Shown: positions 28,539-37,492, numbered from the stretch's first letter. The stretch: DNA of 64,000 bases from Planctomycetota bacterium (GCA_963205185.1 CAUJHZ010000063.1:57636-121635); one strand, 5' to 3'. Notes: generated from the sequence alone by a model not told the origin. Numbers and translations: made by a program.

Positions 28539-28844
28539 ATGGAAGAAACCATCGTTCAACATCTTGCCCAGTTGGGAGCGGCGGGGCTCATGGGACTGCT
28601 CTGGGTGCTCGAGCGGCGGCACGGGGCGCAGCGCGAGCGCGAACTGACCGAGGCCCACGTTCGTCTCATGGAAAGTCGCACTGAACTGGGTGAACTCATC
28701 GGGGTGGTGAAGGACAACACCGCGGCGCTCGCCGCCGTGCACAGCGGCCAGGAGCGGCTGTCGCAGGCGTTCGAGCAGGTGGCGGGCGAGCTGCGGCAAT
28801 CGCGGGCGGTGCCGCGGAGCCGGCCATTGGATCAGGCGGGCTGA
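28539..28844 (+). CDS. Small membrane protein, holin-like
   Basis: The 101-residue protein has one weak transmembrane segment (LGAAGLMGLLWVLERRHG) followed by a heptad-patterned coiled coil and a basic end. The arrangement resembles XhlA/holin-type or phage membrane coiled-coil proteins. It is the last gene of the head module in the same orientation. No endolysin is next to it, so a lysis role is only a suggestion. Confidence 0.45.
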   Translation: MEETIVQHLAQLGAAGLMGLLWVLERRHGAQRERELTEAHVRLMESRTELGELIGVVKDNTAALAAVHSGQERLSQAFEQVAGELRQSRAVPRSRPLDQAG

Positions 28845-28905
28845 AGGCATCTATCGTTGGTCAGGAAGATGGCGCCGGGGCGGGGCGTGCGGCCATCCTC
28901 GAATC

Positions 28906-29493
28906 ATGCGACGATTCCTTCAGAGCATCCCGGTTGCGTTCCTCGTCATCTCCTGTGCCCTCGCCGGGTGCGGCGAGAAGCGCGGCATCACCGACAACGT
29001 CGAGCAGGGCCCGCCGCTCGAGCCGACCACCCAATGGGACAACGGCCACGCCGCCGGAACGCGCACGGCGGCCGAGCGGCCCGAGGGCGCCGGCACTGCG
29101 GACCAGAGCCGCGCCGGCAACTGGCCGTTCCGGCCCGCGTCGATCCGCCTCCACCCGCTCACGCACGCGCTGCGCGGCGAGGATGTGGCATCGATCATCG
29201 AGGCCCGCCTCGAGTTCTTCGACCGCTTCGGCGACACGACCAAGGGACTGGCGCTGGTTCGCTTCGAACTCAGTTCAGGCGAAGACGGCGGCGGGCGACG
29301 GCTCGCCGAGTGGGAGATCGACGTGCGCGGCGTCGGGGCGAGCATGGACCACTACGACGACGTGACGCGCACGTACCTCTTTCGCCTGGGCCTCGAAGGA
29401 ATCGAGAGCCTTCCCGATGAGGCGCATCTCAAGGTGACGGCGATCGTCGGCGAGCAGCGTATGAGCGATGGGGTGAATCTGGCGCTGCGCTAA
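28906..29493 (+). CDS. Lipoprotein of unknown function
   Basis: The 195-residue protein starts with MRRFLQ and a hydrophobic segment ending in the lipobox LAGC, whose Cys22 would be lipidated. The mature part is about 170 residues with a conserved-looking beta-rich core (IIEARLEFFDRFGDTTKGLA). I do not recognise the family. It follows the phage head genes on the same strand but has cellular-protein character, and assignment to that module is not supported. Confidence 0.7.
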   Translation: MRRFLQSIPVAFLVISCALAGCGEKRGITDNVEQGPPLEPTTQWDNGHAAGTRTAAERPEGAGTADQSRAGNWPFRPASIRLHPLTHALRGEDVASIIEARLEFFDRFGDTTKGLALVRFELSSGEDGGGRRLAEWEIDVRGVGASMDHYDDVTRTYLFRLGLEGIESLPDEAHLKVTAIVGEQRMSDGVNLALR

Positions 29494-29505
29494 TGTGGCC
29501 TCGCC

Positions 29506-29614
29506 GTCATGCCTGCGCAGGCAGGCATCCAGTCGAGCGTGATGGCACGTTCGTTTGCAGCCACAGGTACGAGCGTCGTTGCACTTTCGTGGATTCCTGC
29601 CTGCGCAGGAATGA
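29506..29614. repeat. Paired dRS3-like palindromic repeats
   Basis: Two inverted copies of a palindromic repeat with core CCTGCGCAGG frame a 60-base spacer. One is at 29506-29531 (core TGCCTGCGCAGGCA) and the other at 29591-29614 (GGATTCCTGCCTGCGCAGGA). Together they make a roughly 110-base element with long-range dyad symmetry between the lipoprotein and EF-P stop codons. Related copies are at 33228-33250 and 34269-34295. They resemble the Neisseria dRS3 repeat in sequence. Confidence 0.7.
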
Positions 29615-29637
29615 CGGACTTGGGCGTGCGCTGCTCT

Positions 29638-30198
29638 TTATTCCTTCGCGCGGCTCTGGTAGGAGCCGTCGGCGGTGCTGATGCGCACGAGTTCGCCTTC
29701 CTCGATGAAGGGGGGCACGCGCGTCTTGAGGCCGGTTTCGAGGGTGGCTTCCTTGAGCTGGTTGGTCGCGGTCGCGCCCTTGATGGCCGGGGTGGTTTCG
29801 GTGATGAGCAGGTCGACCGTGGCGGGCAGTTCGATGGTCAGCGGCTTGCCTTCGCACACGAGGACGTTGGCGGTCGTGTTGGGCTTCATGAACTGCATCG
29901 CGTTGCCGAGGAATTCGTCGGACAAGGTGAACTGGTCGTAGGTGACGTTGTCCATGAAGACGTGGCCGGAGGCGTCGGTGTAGAGGTACTCCATCTCGCG
30001 CCGGTCGAGGTCGATCTGCTCGATGTCTTCGCCGGAGCGGAAGCGCTTTTCCATGACCAGGCCGGTCTGGACGTTCTTGAGGCGGAGGTTGACCATGGCG
30101 CGCCAGTTGCCGGGCGTGATGTGCTGGAACTGGGTGATGATGTACATGTTGCCGTCGATGCGGACGGCGTTGCCGGGTCGGAGGTCGGTGGACTTCAT
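29638..30198 (-). CDS. efp: Translation elongation factor P
   Basis: The protein has 186 residues from ATG 30198 and covers all three EF-P domains, ending in the usual YQSRAK. EF-P binds between the P and E sites and relieves stalling at polyproline. The tip of domain I, which in E. coli reads PGKG with modified Lys34, here reads TPGNWRAM. The Lys/Arg position is therefore Asn, and no known lysylation or rhamnosylation can take place there. No modification enzyme gene is adjacent. Confidence 0.95.
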   Translation of the reverse strand: MKSTDLRPGNAVRIDGNMYIITQFQHITPGNWRAMVNLRLKNVQTGLVMEKRFRSGEDIEQIDLDRREMEYLYTDASGHVFMDNVTYDQFTLSDEFLGNAMQFMKPNTTANVLVCEGKPLTIELPATVDLLITETTPAIKGATATNQLKEATLETGLKTRVPPFIEEGELVRISTADGSYQSRAKE

Positions 30199-30364
30199 GA
30201 TTTTCTCCCGCCGTGGATGCGCGGCGCGTTGCAGATTGAGCGGAGATGATATGCGCCAGAGCGGGCCGCGTCGTGTCCGGCGCCCTAGCATGCGACGGAC
30301 CCCTGCCCTGCACGGGTGGGTCCGGCGGCCAGCCCCGGCCGCCCCTGAGCGGAGAGCGCTCCGA

Positions 30365-32265
30365 ATGCAGATGCCGATTCATCGATGCGTCGCCCCGTTG
30401 CTCCTGGTTGCGCTTGCGACGACTCCACTGGCGGCCGCGGACTGCGGCGCGCCGATCCCCCCGTAGAGGATGCGCGGGCGGGCGCTTCGGGCGGGCCGGT
30501 CCCGCTCGCGCTCGACGAAGTCCGCCTGCCTCTGACGGAGATCAAACCCGAGCGCGGCCGGTGTTATGTCGCCCGCATTCCTCTGCTCACGCCCAACGAG
30601 CGCGACGACCGGCAGACGGGGCTGCGGCTGTTTGAAGATGGCGTCGAATTGACGGCCGGCGGCGCGCGACACGCGGAGATCCGCGAACTCGGCGGCGGGC
30701 GATTCTCGCATTGGGGCGCCTCGCTCTACTTCTCGTCGAGCGATGGGAGCGATCCGCTCACCAGCGGCCGGGCATACTCGATCATCTTCTCGCAGGCGCA
30801 GGTCGTGGCGGATTCGCGCTGGGCCTTCACGCCGGTGGTGGAGATCGCGCCGGCCGAGATCAAGAGCGGCGAAGGCTTTGCCAGCGCGTATGACCTGCCC
30901 GTGACCATCACCGGCTGGGCGTCGGATCTGGAGACGCTCAACGGCTCGCGGCTGGTGCTGCTCGAAGACGGCGTGCCGCTGCCATTGGCGCACGCGCGCT
31001 TCGAGGAGATCGGCTCGCTGGGCCGCGGCCGCTACTTGCACGTGGGCCCGCGGGTGTGGTTCTCAACGACGGATAACAGCGACCCGCGCGAGAACGGGCG
31101 GCGCTACGTCATCGCGCTGGGCGATATGCCGGACCACCGCTTTGTTGATCCGCTGGCGGGCAAGCACCGGCCCGACTCGGTGGTGCTCGCGCCGCCGCGC
31201 CTCGCCTGGCCGCGCGAGGGCGCGGTCATCGACGAGGCGCGGCCGACGTTTCGCGTGGCCGATGCGGATGATTCGCTGCTGTACTTCTGGGAACTGGATG
31301 TGGAGCCGACGTTCGACTCGGCGAACCTGCATCGCCAGCCGCGCATGATGCAGATGGACGGAGCGGTGGACCTGCTGCGCACGCTCGATCGCGAGCCGGG
31401 CTTTGCGCCGAAGTTTCGGCCGCCGTACCGGTTGGGAGCGCTGGCGCCGGTGCAGCACGACAGCGGCTCGGAGTTGCATACGACGATCATGGCCGGGCGG
31501 CTCGGCTATGGGCTGTCGGCGGGTGAAGATGAGCTACGTGAGGTGTATGCATACGTCCACGCGCAGCTTTACCCCGTCGATGCTGATGCGAACATTCGCG
31601 ATCCGGATGAGACGTGGCGGCGTGATCGGGGATACTGCGTATCGGTGAACTACCTCGCCAGTTCGATCCTTGAAGAGATGGGGTATCGCACCAGGCGGGC
31701 ACAGGTGAGCGTGCCGGCGCCGAACCGTCTGGGGCGCGACCGGCTTTACAGCCACTCATCGCTCGAGGTGTTCTTTGACGGGCAATGGTCGATTTTCGAT
31801 CCGTGGTTCGGGTTCCTGCTCATCGGGATTTCATATCAGGATCTGGCGGCGGCGGCGGCGCCGATGATTCCGGCGATACGCGTGCTCGCGCCGCCGGAAG
31901 ATCCGGCGTACGCGGGCGACTGGCGGCTGCTGCACTTGAACGACTATGCGCAGCAGCGGCGCTATGACCGGTTCGACACTCGCTTTGCGCCGATCAGCGA
32001 CGCTGAGTCGGAGCGACTGGTCTACAGCGGCGAGCCGGCGATGATCATCGATCCCGAGTGGTGGTCGCTCTGGATGCAGCCGACGATGCATGTCTGGGTG
32101 CGCGTGCGGGCCGCGCGCCTGCCGGTTGAGGCGGTGGACCCCTGGATGCTGCCGCGCGAGGATGTGAACGACTATCGGCCGGAGGTGGTCGAGGTCTCGC
32201 CGTGGACGACGGTGTCGTTCACGATTGATCTTGCCGCGGCGTACGGGTTTGAGCGAGATGAATGA
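30365..32265 (+). CDS. Secreted transglutaminase-like protein, with a poly-C frameshift after the signal peptide
   Basis: The catalytic region has the transglutaminase triad: Cys in RGYCVSVNYL (about 31637), His in YSHSSLEVFFDGQW (about 31752) and Asp in SIFDPWFG (about 31799). The N-terminal part contains two tandem copies of an 80-residue module ending in FSSSDGSDP and FSTTDNSDP. The signal peptide (MPIHRCVAPLLLVALATTPLAAA, from ATG 30365) is in another frame that stops at 30464. Adding one C to the C6 run at 30457-30462 joins both frames exactly. Either a sequencing error, a slippery/phase-variable tract or a real mutation explains this. If intact it would act as a periplasmic cysteine peptidase or transglutaminase. 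Confidence 0.7.
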
Positions 32266-32794
32266 TCGCGCCGGGCGGTGACGGTGGAGTTCAGGATTAT
32301 CGCACGGGCTCGGAGTTGTTGGATTTGGCCCCGGAGGGGTTCAGAAGGGTAGCCACGGGTGGAGGTCGCCGCGGCGACCGGAACCCGTGGATGCGGGCGC
32401 TCTTCGATTCGATTCGCCCCGGATGGGGCGATGGAGACGGTCGAATTCCAAAGCGCGCGCTTTCGTTCGTCCTGTGCGTGCAGCGATGCGCACGCCTCCT
32501 CCGCCCCTGCCGGGGCGGTGAGATCTTTGCGCGCCGCTACCACGGGTTCCGCTCGCCGGGCTGCGCCTCGGCTCGCTCCACCCGTGGCTACGCGCTGGCG
32601 CCCCTCCGGGGCGAAAGGCATGGCGTGGAATCGCGGGCTGCGCCCGCACATCGCTCCACCCGTGGCTACGCGCTGGCGCCCCTCCGGGGCGAAAGCGCCA
32701 CGCCACCCCTGCGTGCACTCTCCATGAAACTGGCTGCGCGCGATGGCGACTGGCGCCGCGGGCGCTGCCGCGCGGCGATCTATGATTCTCCGTC
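32266..32794. repeat. Non-coding repeat cluster with two identical 45-base copies
   Basis: Copies at 32573-32617 and 32651-32695 are identical over 45 bases, with core CACCCGTGGCTACGCGCTGG and ending in a CCCCTCCGGGGCG palindrome. Shorter and inverted relatives (for example CCACGGGTGG at 32346 and ACCACGGGTT at 32540) surround them. No credible gene is present, and open frames here translate the repeat itself. The repeat family is common as intergenic filler in planctomycete genomes, by my recollection. Confidence 0.7.
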
Positions 32795-34231
32795 ATGCGG
32801 GCGATCTATCTCGATCACAATGCGACGACGCGGCCGGCCGATGAGGTGGTGCATGCCGTGGCCGAGGCGATGCGGTCCGACTGGGCCAACCCGTCGAGCG
32901 TGCACCGCTTCGGCCAGCAGGTGCGCGCGCGGGTCGAACTGGCCCGCGAGTCGGTCGCGCGGTTGATCAACGCCACGCCCGGCGAGATCGTGTTCACATC
33001 CAGCGGGACCGAGTCGTGCAACCTGGCGATCTTCGGGGTGGCATACAGACAGGTGAGCAGGAGAGCGGGTGAGCAGGGGAAGAAGACCCCCACCCCGGCC
33101 CTCCCCCGCAGAGCCGGGGAAGGGAGTGAAGGCGCCCCCACCCCGGCCCTACCCCACAGAGCCGGGGGAGGGAGTGAAGGCGCCCCCACCCCAGCCCTCC
33201 CCCGCAGAGCCGGGGGAGGGAGACTGGATTCCCGCCTGCGCGGGAATGACAAAGGCAGCCCCCACCCCGGCTCTCCCCTGCAGAGCCGGGGGAGGGAGCA
33301 GGGCCACCCCGCACGCGATGTCATCATCACCACGCCTGTCGAGCACTCGGCGGTGCGCGAGCCGATGGAGCGACTCGAGAAAGACGGCTTCACCGTCGTT
33401 CGCCTGCCGGTGTCGCGCGAGGGGTTGATCGCGCCGGCTGAACTTGCCGGCGCGATGGCGGAGCACGCCGGGCGCGTGGCGCTGGTGTCGATCATCTGGG
33501 CCAACAACGAGACGGGCGTGATCCAGCCGATGGAGGCGCTGCTCGCCGCGGTGCGCGCTGCGGATGGCAAGACGCTCTTTCACACCGATGCGGTGCAGTG
33601 GGTGGGCAAGATGCCGTGCGATGTGCGGGCGCTGCCGGTCGATCTGCTAAGTTTCGCGGGGCACAAGTTCCACGGACCCAAGGGCGTCGGCGGGCTGTAC
33701 GTGCGCAAGGGCGTGCGCCTGCAGGCGCAGATCCTCGGCGGGCCGCACGAGCGCGAGCGGCGCGGCGGGACGGAGGATGTGCCGGGCCTCATCGGCCTGG
33801 GCGTCGCGGCGGAGCTGGCGCTGCGGCACTCGCAGAGTGATCATCCCGCGGCCGGGCAGACCGCGGCGCGGCGCGACCGTCTCGAGCAGCGACTCCTTAA
33901 TGAAGTGCCCGGCTGCGTTGTCAACGGCGCGACCGATCCGGCCCGGCGGCTGTGGAACACGACCAACATCGCTTTCGACCGCCTCGAAGCCGAGGCGATC
34001 CTGCTGGGCCTGAGCGAGCGCGGCGTGTTCGCCTCGGCCGGCGCAGCATGCAGCAGCGGCTCGCTCGATCCCTCGCCGGTCCTGCTGGCAATGGGGATCG
34101 AAGAGCGATTGGCGCACGGCTCGATCCGCTTCAGCCTCGCCGAAGAAACGACGGATGAGGAAATCGAAAGCGCGGTCGAGGTGATCGTGGAGGTGGTGGC
34201 CCGGCTGCAGCGCGTGCTGCCGGTGGGGTGA
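32795..34231 (+). CDS. Cysteine desulfurase (NifS/IscS family) with in-frame repeat insertion
   Basis: The 478-residue protein is a PLP-dependent class V aminotransferase. It begins IYLDHNATTRPADEVV, binds PLP through Lys in AGHKFHGPKG (about 33664), and carries the catalytic Cys in ASAGAACSSGSLD (about 34050). It removes sulfur from cysteine for iron-sulfur clusters or tRNA thiolation. The usual length is about 390. The extra 85 residues lie between IFGVAYR and DVIITTPVEHSAV, and are encoded by four copies of a palindromic repeat plus a dRS3-like repeat (33087-33299). The frame stays open throughout. The insertion is near the start of the PLP domain, so the enzyme may still fold, or may be split or inactive. 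A second enzyme elsewhere is possible. Confidence 0.88.
   Translation: MRAIYLDHNATTRPADEVVHAVAEAMRSDWANPSSVHRFGQQVRARVELARESVARLINATPGEIVFTSSGTESCNLAIFGVAYRQVSRRAGEQGKKTPTPALPRRAGEGSEGAPTPALPHRAGGGSEGAPTPALPRRAGGGRLDSRLRGNDKGSPHPGSPLQSRGREQGHPARDVIITTPVEHSAVREPMERLEKDGFTVVRLPVSREGLIAPAELAGAMAEHAGRVALVSIIWANNETGVIQPMEALLAAVRAADGKTLFHTDAVQWVGKMPCDVRALPVDLLSFAGHKFHGPKGVGGLYVRKGVRLQAQILGGPHERERRGGTEDVPGLIGLGVAAELALRHSQSDHPAAGQTAARRDRLEQRLLNEVPGCVVNGATDPARRLWNTTNIAFDRLEAEAILLGLSERGVFASAGAACSSGSLDPSPVLLAMGIEERLAHGSIRFSLAEETTDEEIESAVEVIVEVVARLQRVLPVG
33087..33299. repeat. Four palindromic repeats plus a dRS3-like repeat inside the desulfurase gene
   Basis: Units start at about 33087, 33135, 33183 and 33259. 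Each begins CCCCCACCCC and contains the dyad CTCCCCCGCAGAGCCGGGGG, with small differences between copies. Between the third and fourth copies sits ATTCCCGCCTGCGCGGGAAT (33228-33247). The first three units are 48 bases apart, a multiple of three, which keeps the coding frame. A further copy lies in the methyltransferase remnant at 2936-2964. Confidence 0.85.
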
Positions 34232-34574
34232 GGCGCGCAGGGCTCCGGCATGCTCCGTTGCGGCTCATGCCGTCAGGCCTGCGCAGGCATGACGGTGCTT
34301 GCGCGCCTTTGGGCAACAGACCCTGACAGGCGCGGCTCGTCTCGGCCTTGGGCCTCGTGAAGGCGCAGGAATTGCGCGTGCGGCATCGGCTCGCTGAGTC
34401 CATTTGAGGTAATTCACTCCGTGCGCGGCGTGATTTCGCGGAGGGGTTTGATTTTTTGACGATGTATTCCCGGACCCGTCCGGAACGCTCCGGGTTGAGG
34501 TAGCGGTCGGGTCATCTGGAATCGGCGCGGACGAGGCACGGAGGCCGCGCGCTCAAGGAGTGCAAGTCAAGATC
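34232..34574. other. Intergenic region upstream of the mrp operon
   Basis: A dRS3-like palindrome lies at 34269-34295, with inverted arms CCGTCA/TGACGG around GCCTGCGCAGG. A TTGACG at 34456-34461 is a possible -35 box without a good -10. A CCGGACCCGTCCGG dyad is at 34470-34483. No gene is seen. Confidence 0.45.
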
Positions 34575-37067
34575 ATGACCGCATCCACGACGATCTGGTT
34601 GTTGCTGTGCGTGCTGGCGCCGACGCTGCTCGGCCTGGCCACGCTGTTTCTGCCCCAAAAGGCGATCACGCTGCGGACGCTGCTGGCGCTCGCGGGCCCC
34701 GTGCTGTCGATTGTCATTCTGGCGCAGCACTTGGCCGGCCATGGCGTGGCGGCGGCCGCCGATCCGATGGCGACGCCGGTCATCTCGTGGATCCCGCTGC
34801 TGAACATGAACCTGTCGTTCCTCGTCGACGGGCTGGGCGCGTTTTTCGGCCTGCTCGTTGCGGGGATCGGCGTTCTCATCGTGCTCTACGCGCGCGGCTA
34901 CTTCGGACCCGATGAAGCATCGCTCTACCGCTTCTACCCCACGCTGGGCTTCTTCACCACGGCGATGATGGGCATCGTCCTCTCCGACTACCTGCTGGTG
35001 ACGGTGCTGTTCTGGGAACTGACTTCGATCAGTTCGTTCCTGCTCATCGGCTGGGACCGCTACGACAAGCACGCGGTGAAGCTCGCCATGCAGGCGTTCT
35101 TCACGACCGGCCTGGGCGGGATGTTTCTCATGGGCGGGGTGCTCATGTTCGGCTTTGCCACGGACATCGGCCTCGGCGGCGGAGGGCTGTGGCGCTGGAG
35201 CGAGGTGCTGGCGCTGGGCCCGGGCCGCATCAGCCCGAGCGATCCGTTCATCATCGCATCGTTCGCCCTGATGTTGTTCGGAGCCGCGACGAAAAGCGCG
35301 CAGTGGCCGTTCCACTATTGGTTGCCCGGCGCGATGGCGGCCCCGACGCCGGTTTCGGCGTATCTGCATTCGGCGACGATGGTCAAGGCCGGCGTGTTTC
35401 TCGTGGCGCGGATGTTTCCCGTGTTCGCGGTGCTGGACCTCTGGAGCAACATCCTCGTGCCGCTGGGCGCGTTCACCATGGTGCTCGGCGCCGTGGTGGC
35501 GCTGAACCAGCACGATCTCAAGCGCATCTTCGCCTACACGACGGTGAGCCAACTGGGCCTTCTCATGTGCGTGTACGGCCTGGGCGGCATGGCGGCCGGC
35601 GGGCATCCAAACATCGAGTGGGGCATCACGCAGATCGCCAACCACGCGTTCTACAAGGCGCCGCTGTTCATCATCGCGGGCGCGCTGGGGCACTACATCT
35701 CGCGCGATATCACTCAACTCAACGGCGCCTTCAGGAAGCAGCCGTGGATGGTGCTGACCATGCTGCTGGGCGGTTACGCGCTGGCGGCCGGTCCCGGCAC
35801 GGTGAGTTTCCCCGCCAAGGAGTTCTTCCTGCACGCGATTCACGAGTCGGCCGAGTCGATCGGGCCGTGGTGGATGCTGCTCATGGCCATGGCGGCGGTG
35901 ACGGCGATGTGCAACGTGGCCATCTTCGTGCGCCTGCTCACCACGCTCATGGGCTGGCCCGGCGGGATGAAGCCGGGGGCGAGCCACGGGCATGACGACC
36001 ATGCAGCGCACGGCCACGGCGAGCACGAACACGAGCACGGCCCGTGGGCGCAGATGATCTGGATTCCCGCGCTGGCGCTCGTGTCGCTGCAGTACGTCGG
36101 CGGGCTGGCGCCCGGGCTGTGGTCGCAGTGGTTCGCGCCGCTGGAGACGAACATCCATCACTTCGCGGAAGGCGTGCCCAGCGCGCTGCACGCCTTCACT
36201 CACCCCGGCGTGCCGCTGTACGTTTCGCTGATCGCGATCATCTGCGGCGTGTCGATCGGCCTGAGCCCGCTGATGCGCGGCGCGATCGTCGATGTCCACG
36301 ACCGCATCTACCCGGCGATGTACTGGCTGGCGGTGACGGGGGGCGGGCGGGCGTTCCGGCTCGTGCAAACGGGTCGGTTCCGCAACTACATGGTCTTCGT
36401 GCTGCTGGCGTTCCTCGCGGCGTACGTCGCGTCGATGGTGCTCGATCCGACGATGCTCGACTGGCCGCAGGTCGAATCGCCCTTCGAGTTCTTCCCCGGC
36501 GTGCTGCTGGGCGCGATCATCTGCACGACGGCGATTCTCATGCCCATCGTGCAGTCGCGCGTCGTGCGGGTGATCATCCTCGGTTCGTGCGGCTTCAGCG
36601 TGGTTGGGATGTACCTGCTCTACCAGGCGCCGGATCTGGCGCTGACGCAACTCATGTTCGAGATCATCTCGGTCATCCTCTTCGTGCTCGTGCTGCGCAT
36701 GCTGCCCGACAAGGGAGAGACGGACCGCGCCAGCGGGCGCTGGTGGCGCTTCTCGCTGGGCACGCTGACGGGCGTGGCGATCGGCTGGCTCACGCTGGTT
36801 TCGGCGCAGAGCGGGGCCGAGCCGCGCCTCGGCGAGTTCTTCGCGCAGCACAGTTACAGCGGCACGGAACTGACCGACGGGCGCGGCGGGGGCGGCAACA
36901 ACATCGTCAACGTCACCCTCGTTGATTTTCGCGGCTTTGACACGCTCGGCGAGATCACGGTGCTGTCCATCGCGGCGCTGGGCGTGTTCTCGCTGTTCCC
37001 GCGCCGCAAGCCGCTGCCGACCGAACTCGAATTCGACGACCAGATGGCCAGGGGAGTGGCGCTATGA
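34575..37067 (+). CDS. mrpA: Mrp/Mnh cation:proton antiporter subunit A
   Basis: From ATG 34575 the protein has 830 residues, the length of full MrpA with its fused MbhE/DUF4040-like C-terminus. It shows the NuoL-like proton-antiporter domain with FSFALMLFG-type helices, including the stretches TKSAQWPFHYWLPGAMAAPT, TPVSAYLHSATMVKAGVFL and AFTMVLGAVVALNQ. The complex exchanges Na+ (or K+/Li+) for H+ across the inner membrane. An unusual histidine-rich loop lies at about residues 467-490 (HGHDDHAAHGHGEHEHEHG). It is the first gene of a tight seven-gene operon and overlaps mrpB by four bases. Confidence 0.93.
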   Translation: MTASTTIWLLLCVLAPTLLGLATLFLPQKAITLRTLLALAGPVLSIVILAQHLAGHGVAAAADPMATPVISWIPLLNMNLSFLVDGLGAFFGLLVAGIGVLIVLYARGYFGPDEASLYRFYPTLGFFTTAMMGIVLSDYLLVTVLFWELTSISSFLLIGWDRYDKHAVKLAMQAFFTTGLGGMFLMGGVLMFGFATDIGLGGGGLWRWSEVLALGPGRISPSDPFIIASFALMLFGAATKSAQWPFHYWLPGAMAAPTPVSAYLHSATMVKAGVFLVARMFPVFAVLDLWSNILVPLGAFTMVLGAVVALNQHDLKRIFAYTTVSQLGLLMCVYGLGGMAAGGHPNIEWGITQIANHAFYKAPLFIIAGALGHYISRDITQLNGAFRKQPWMVLTMLLGGYALAAGPGTVSFPAKEFFLHAIHESAESIGPWWMLLMAMAAVTAMCNVAIFVRLLTTLMGWPGGMKPGASHGHDDHAAHGHGEHEHEHGPWAQMIWIPALALVSLQYVGGLAPGLWSQWFAPLETNIHHFAEGVPSALHAFTHPGVPLYVSLIAIICGVSIGLSPLMRGAIVDVHDRIYPAMYWLAVTGGGRAFRLVQTGRFRNYMVFVLLAFLAAYVASMVLDPTMLDWPQVESPFEFFPGVLLGAIICTTAILMPIVQSRVVRVIILGSCGFSVVGMYLLYQAPDLALTQLMFEIISVILFVLVLRMLPDKGETDRASGRWWRFSLGTLTGVAIGWLTLVSAQSGAEPRLGEFFAQHSYSGTELTDGRGGGGNNIVNVTLVDFRGFDTLGEITVLSIAALGVFSLFPRRKPLPTELEFDDQMARGVAL

Positions 37068-37492
37068 CGATTTCCTCACCGGTGCTGCGCAACTCGATGC
37101 GGCTGATCCTGCCGCTCATGCTGCTCTACGCGCTCTACGCCATGCTCAAAGGGCACAACGAGCCGGGCGGCGGCTTCATCGGCGGCATGATCATGGCCAC
37201 GGCCATCTGCACCTATCGCATGTCGCACGGCTTCGCGGCGCAGCTGCGCCTCATGCCCGTGCATCCGCGCGTGCTCATCTTCCTCGGTCTCGGATTGGCG
37301 CTGGGCACCAGCACGGTGCCGCTGCTGCTGGGCGAGCCGTTCCTGCGATCGGCCGTCGGCGTGTTTCACCTGCCTTTCAGCGGCCACGCGTTTCACTACG
37401 CCTCGGCGATGGCCTTTGACCTGGGCGTGATGCTCGTGGTGGTCGGCGTGGGCGTCGGCATGATCACCCAACTGAGCGAGGAACTGGAATGA
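37064..37492 (+). CDS. mrpB: Mrp antiporter subunit B
   Basis: The 142-residue membrane protein has four hydrophobic helices and the MrpB signature LYALYAMLKGHNEPGGGFIG near the start. It packs against MrpA in the antiporter complex. It overlaps both neighbours by four bases (ATGA), so the operon is translationally coupled. Confidence 0.93.
   Translation: MTISSPVLRNSMRLILPLMLLYALYAMLKGHNEPGGGFIGGMIMATAICTYRMSHGFAAQLRLMPVHPRVLIFLGLGLALGTSTVPLLLGEPFLRSAVGVFHLPFSGHAFHYASAMAFDLGVMLVVVGVGVGMITQLSEELE

Noticed and set aside
32262..32966. Open frames spanning the repeat cluster
   Set aside because: Their translation is the repeat unit itself (STRGYALAPLRG) and they have no start context.
33087..33299. 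CRISPR-like array
   Set aside because: The units are palindromic, imperfect and only separated by near-identical sequence. They lie inside a coding frame, and no cas genes are present.
34512..36851. 779-codon minus-strand frame opposite mrpA
   Set aside because: Histidine/arginine-rich nonsense composition opposite a conserved antiporter gene.
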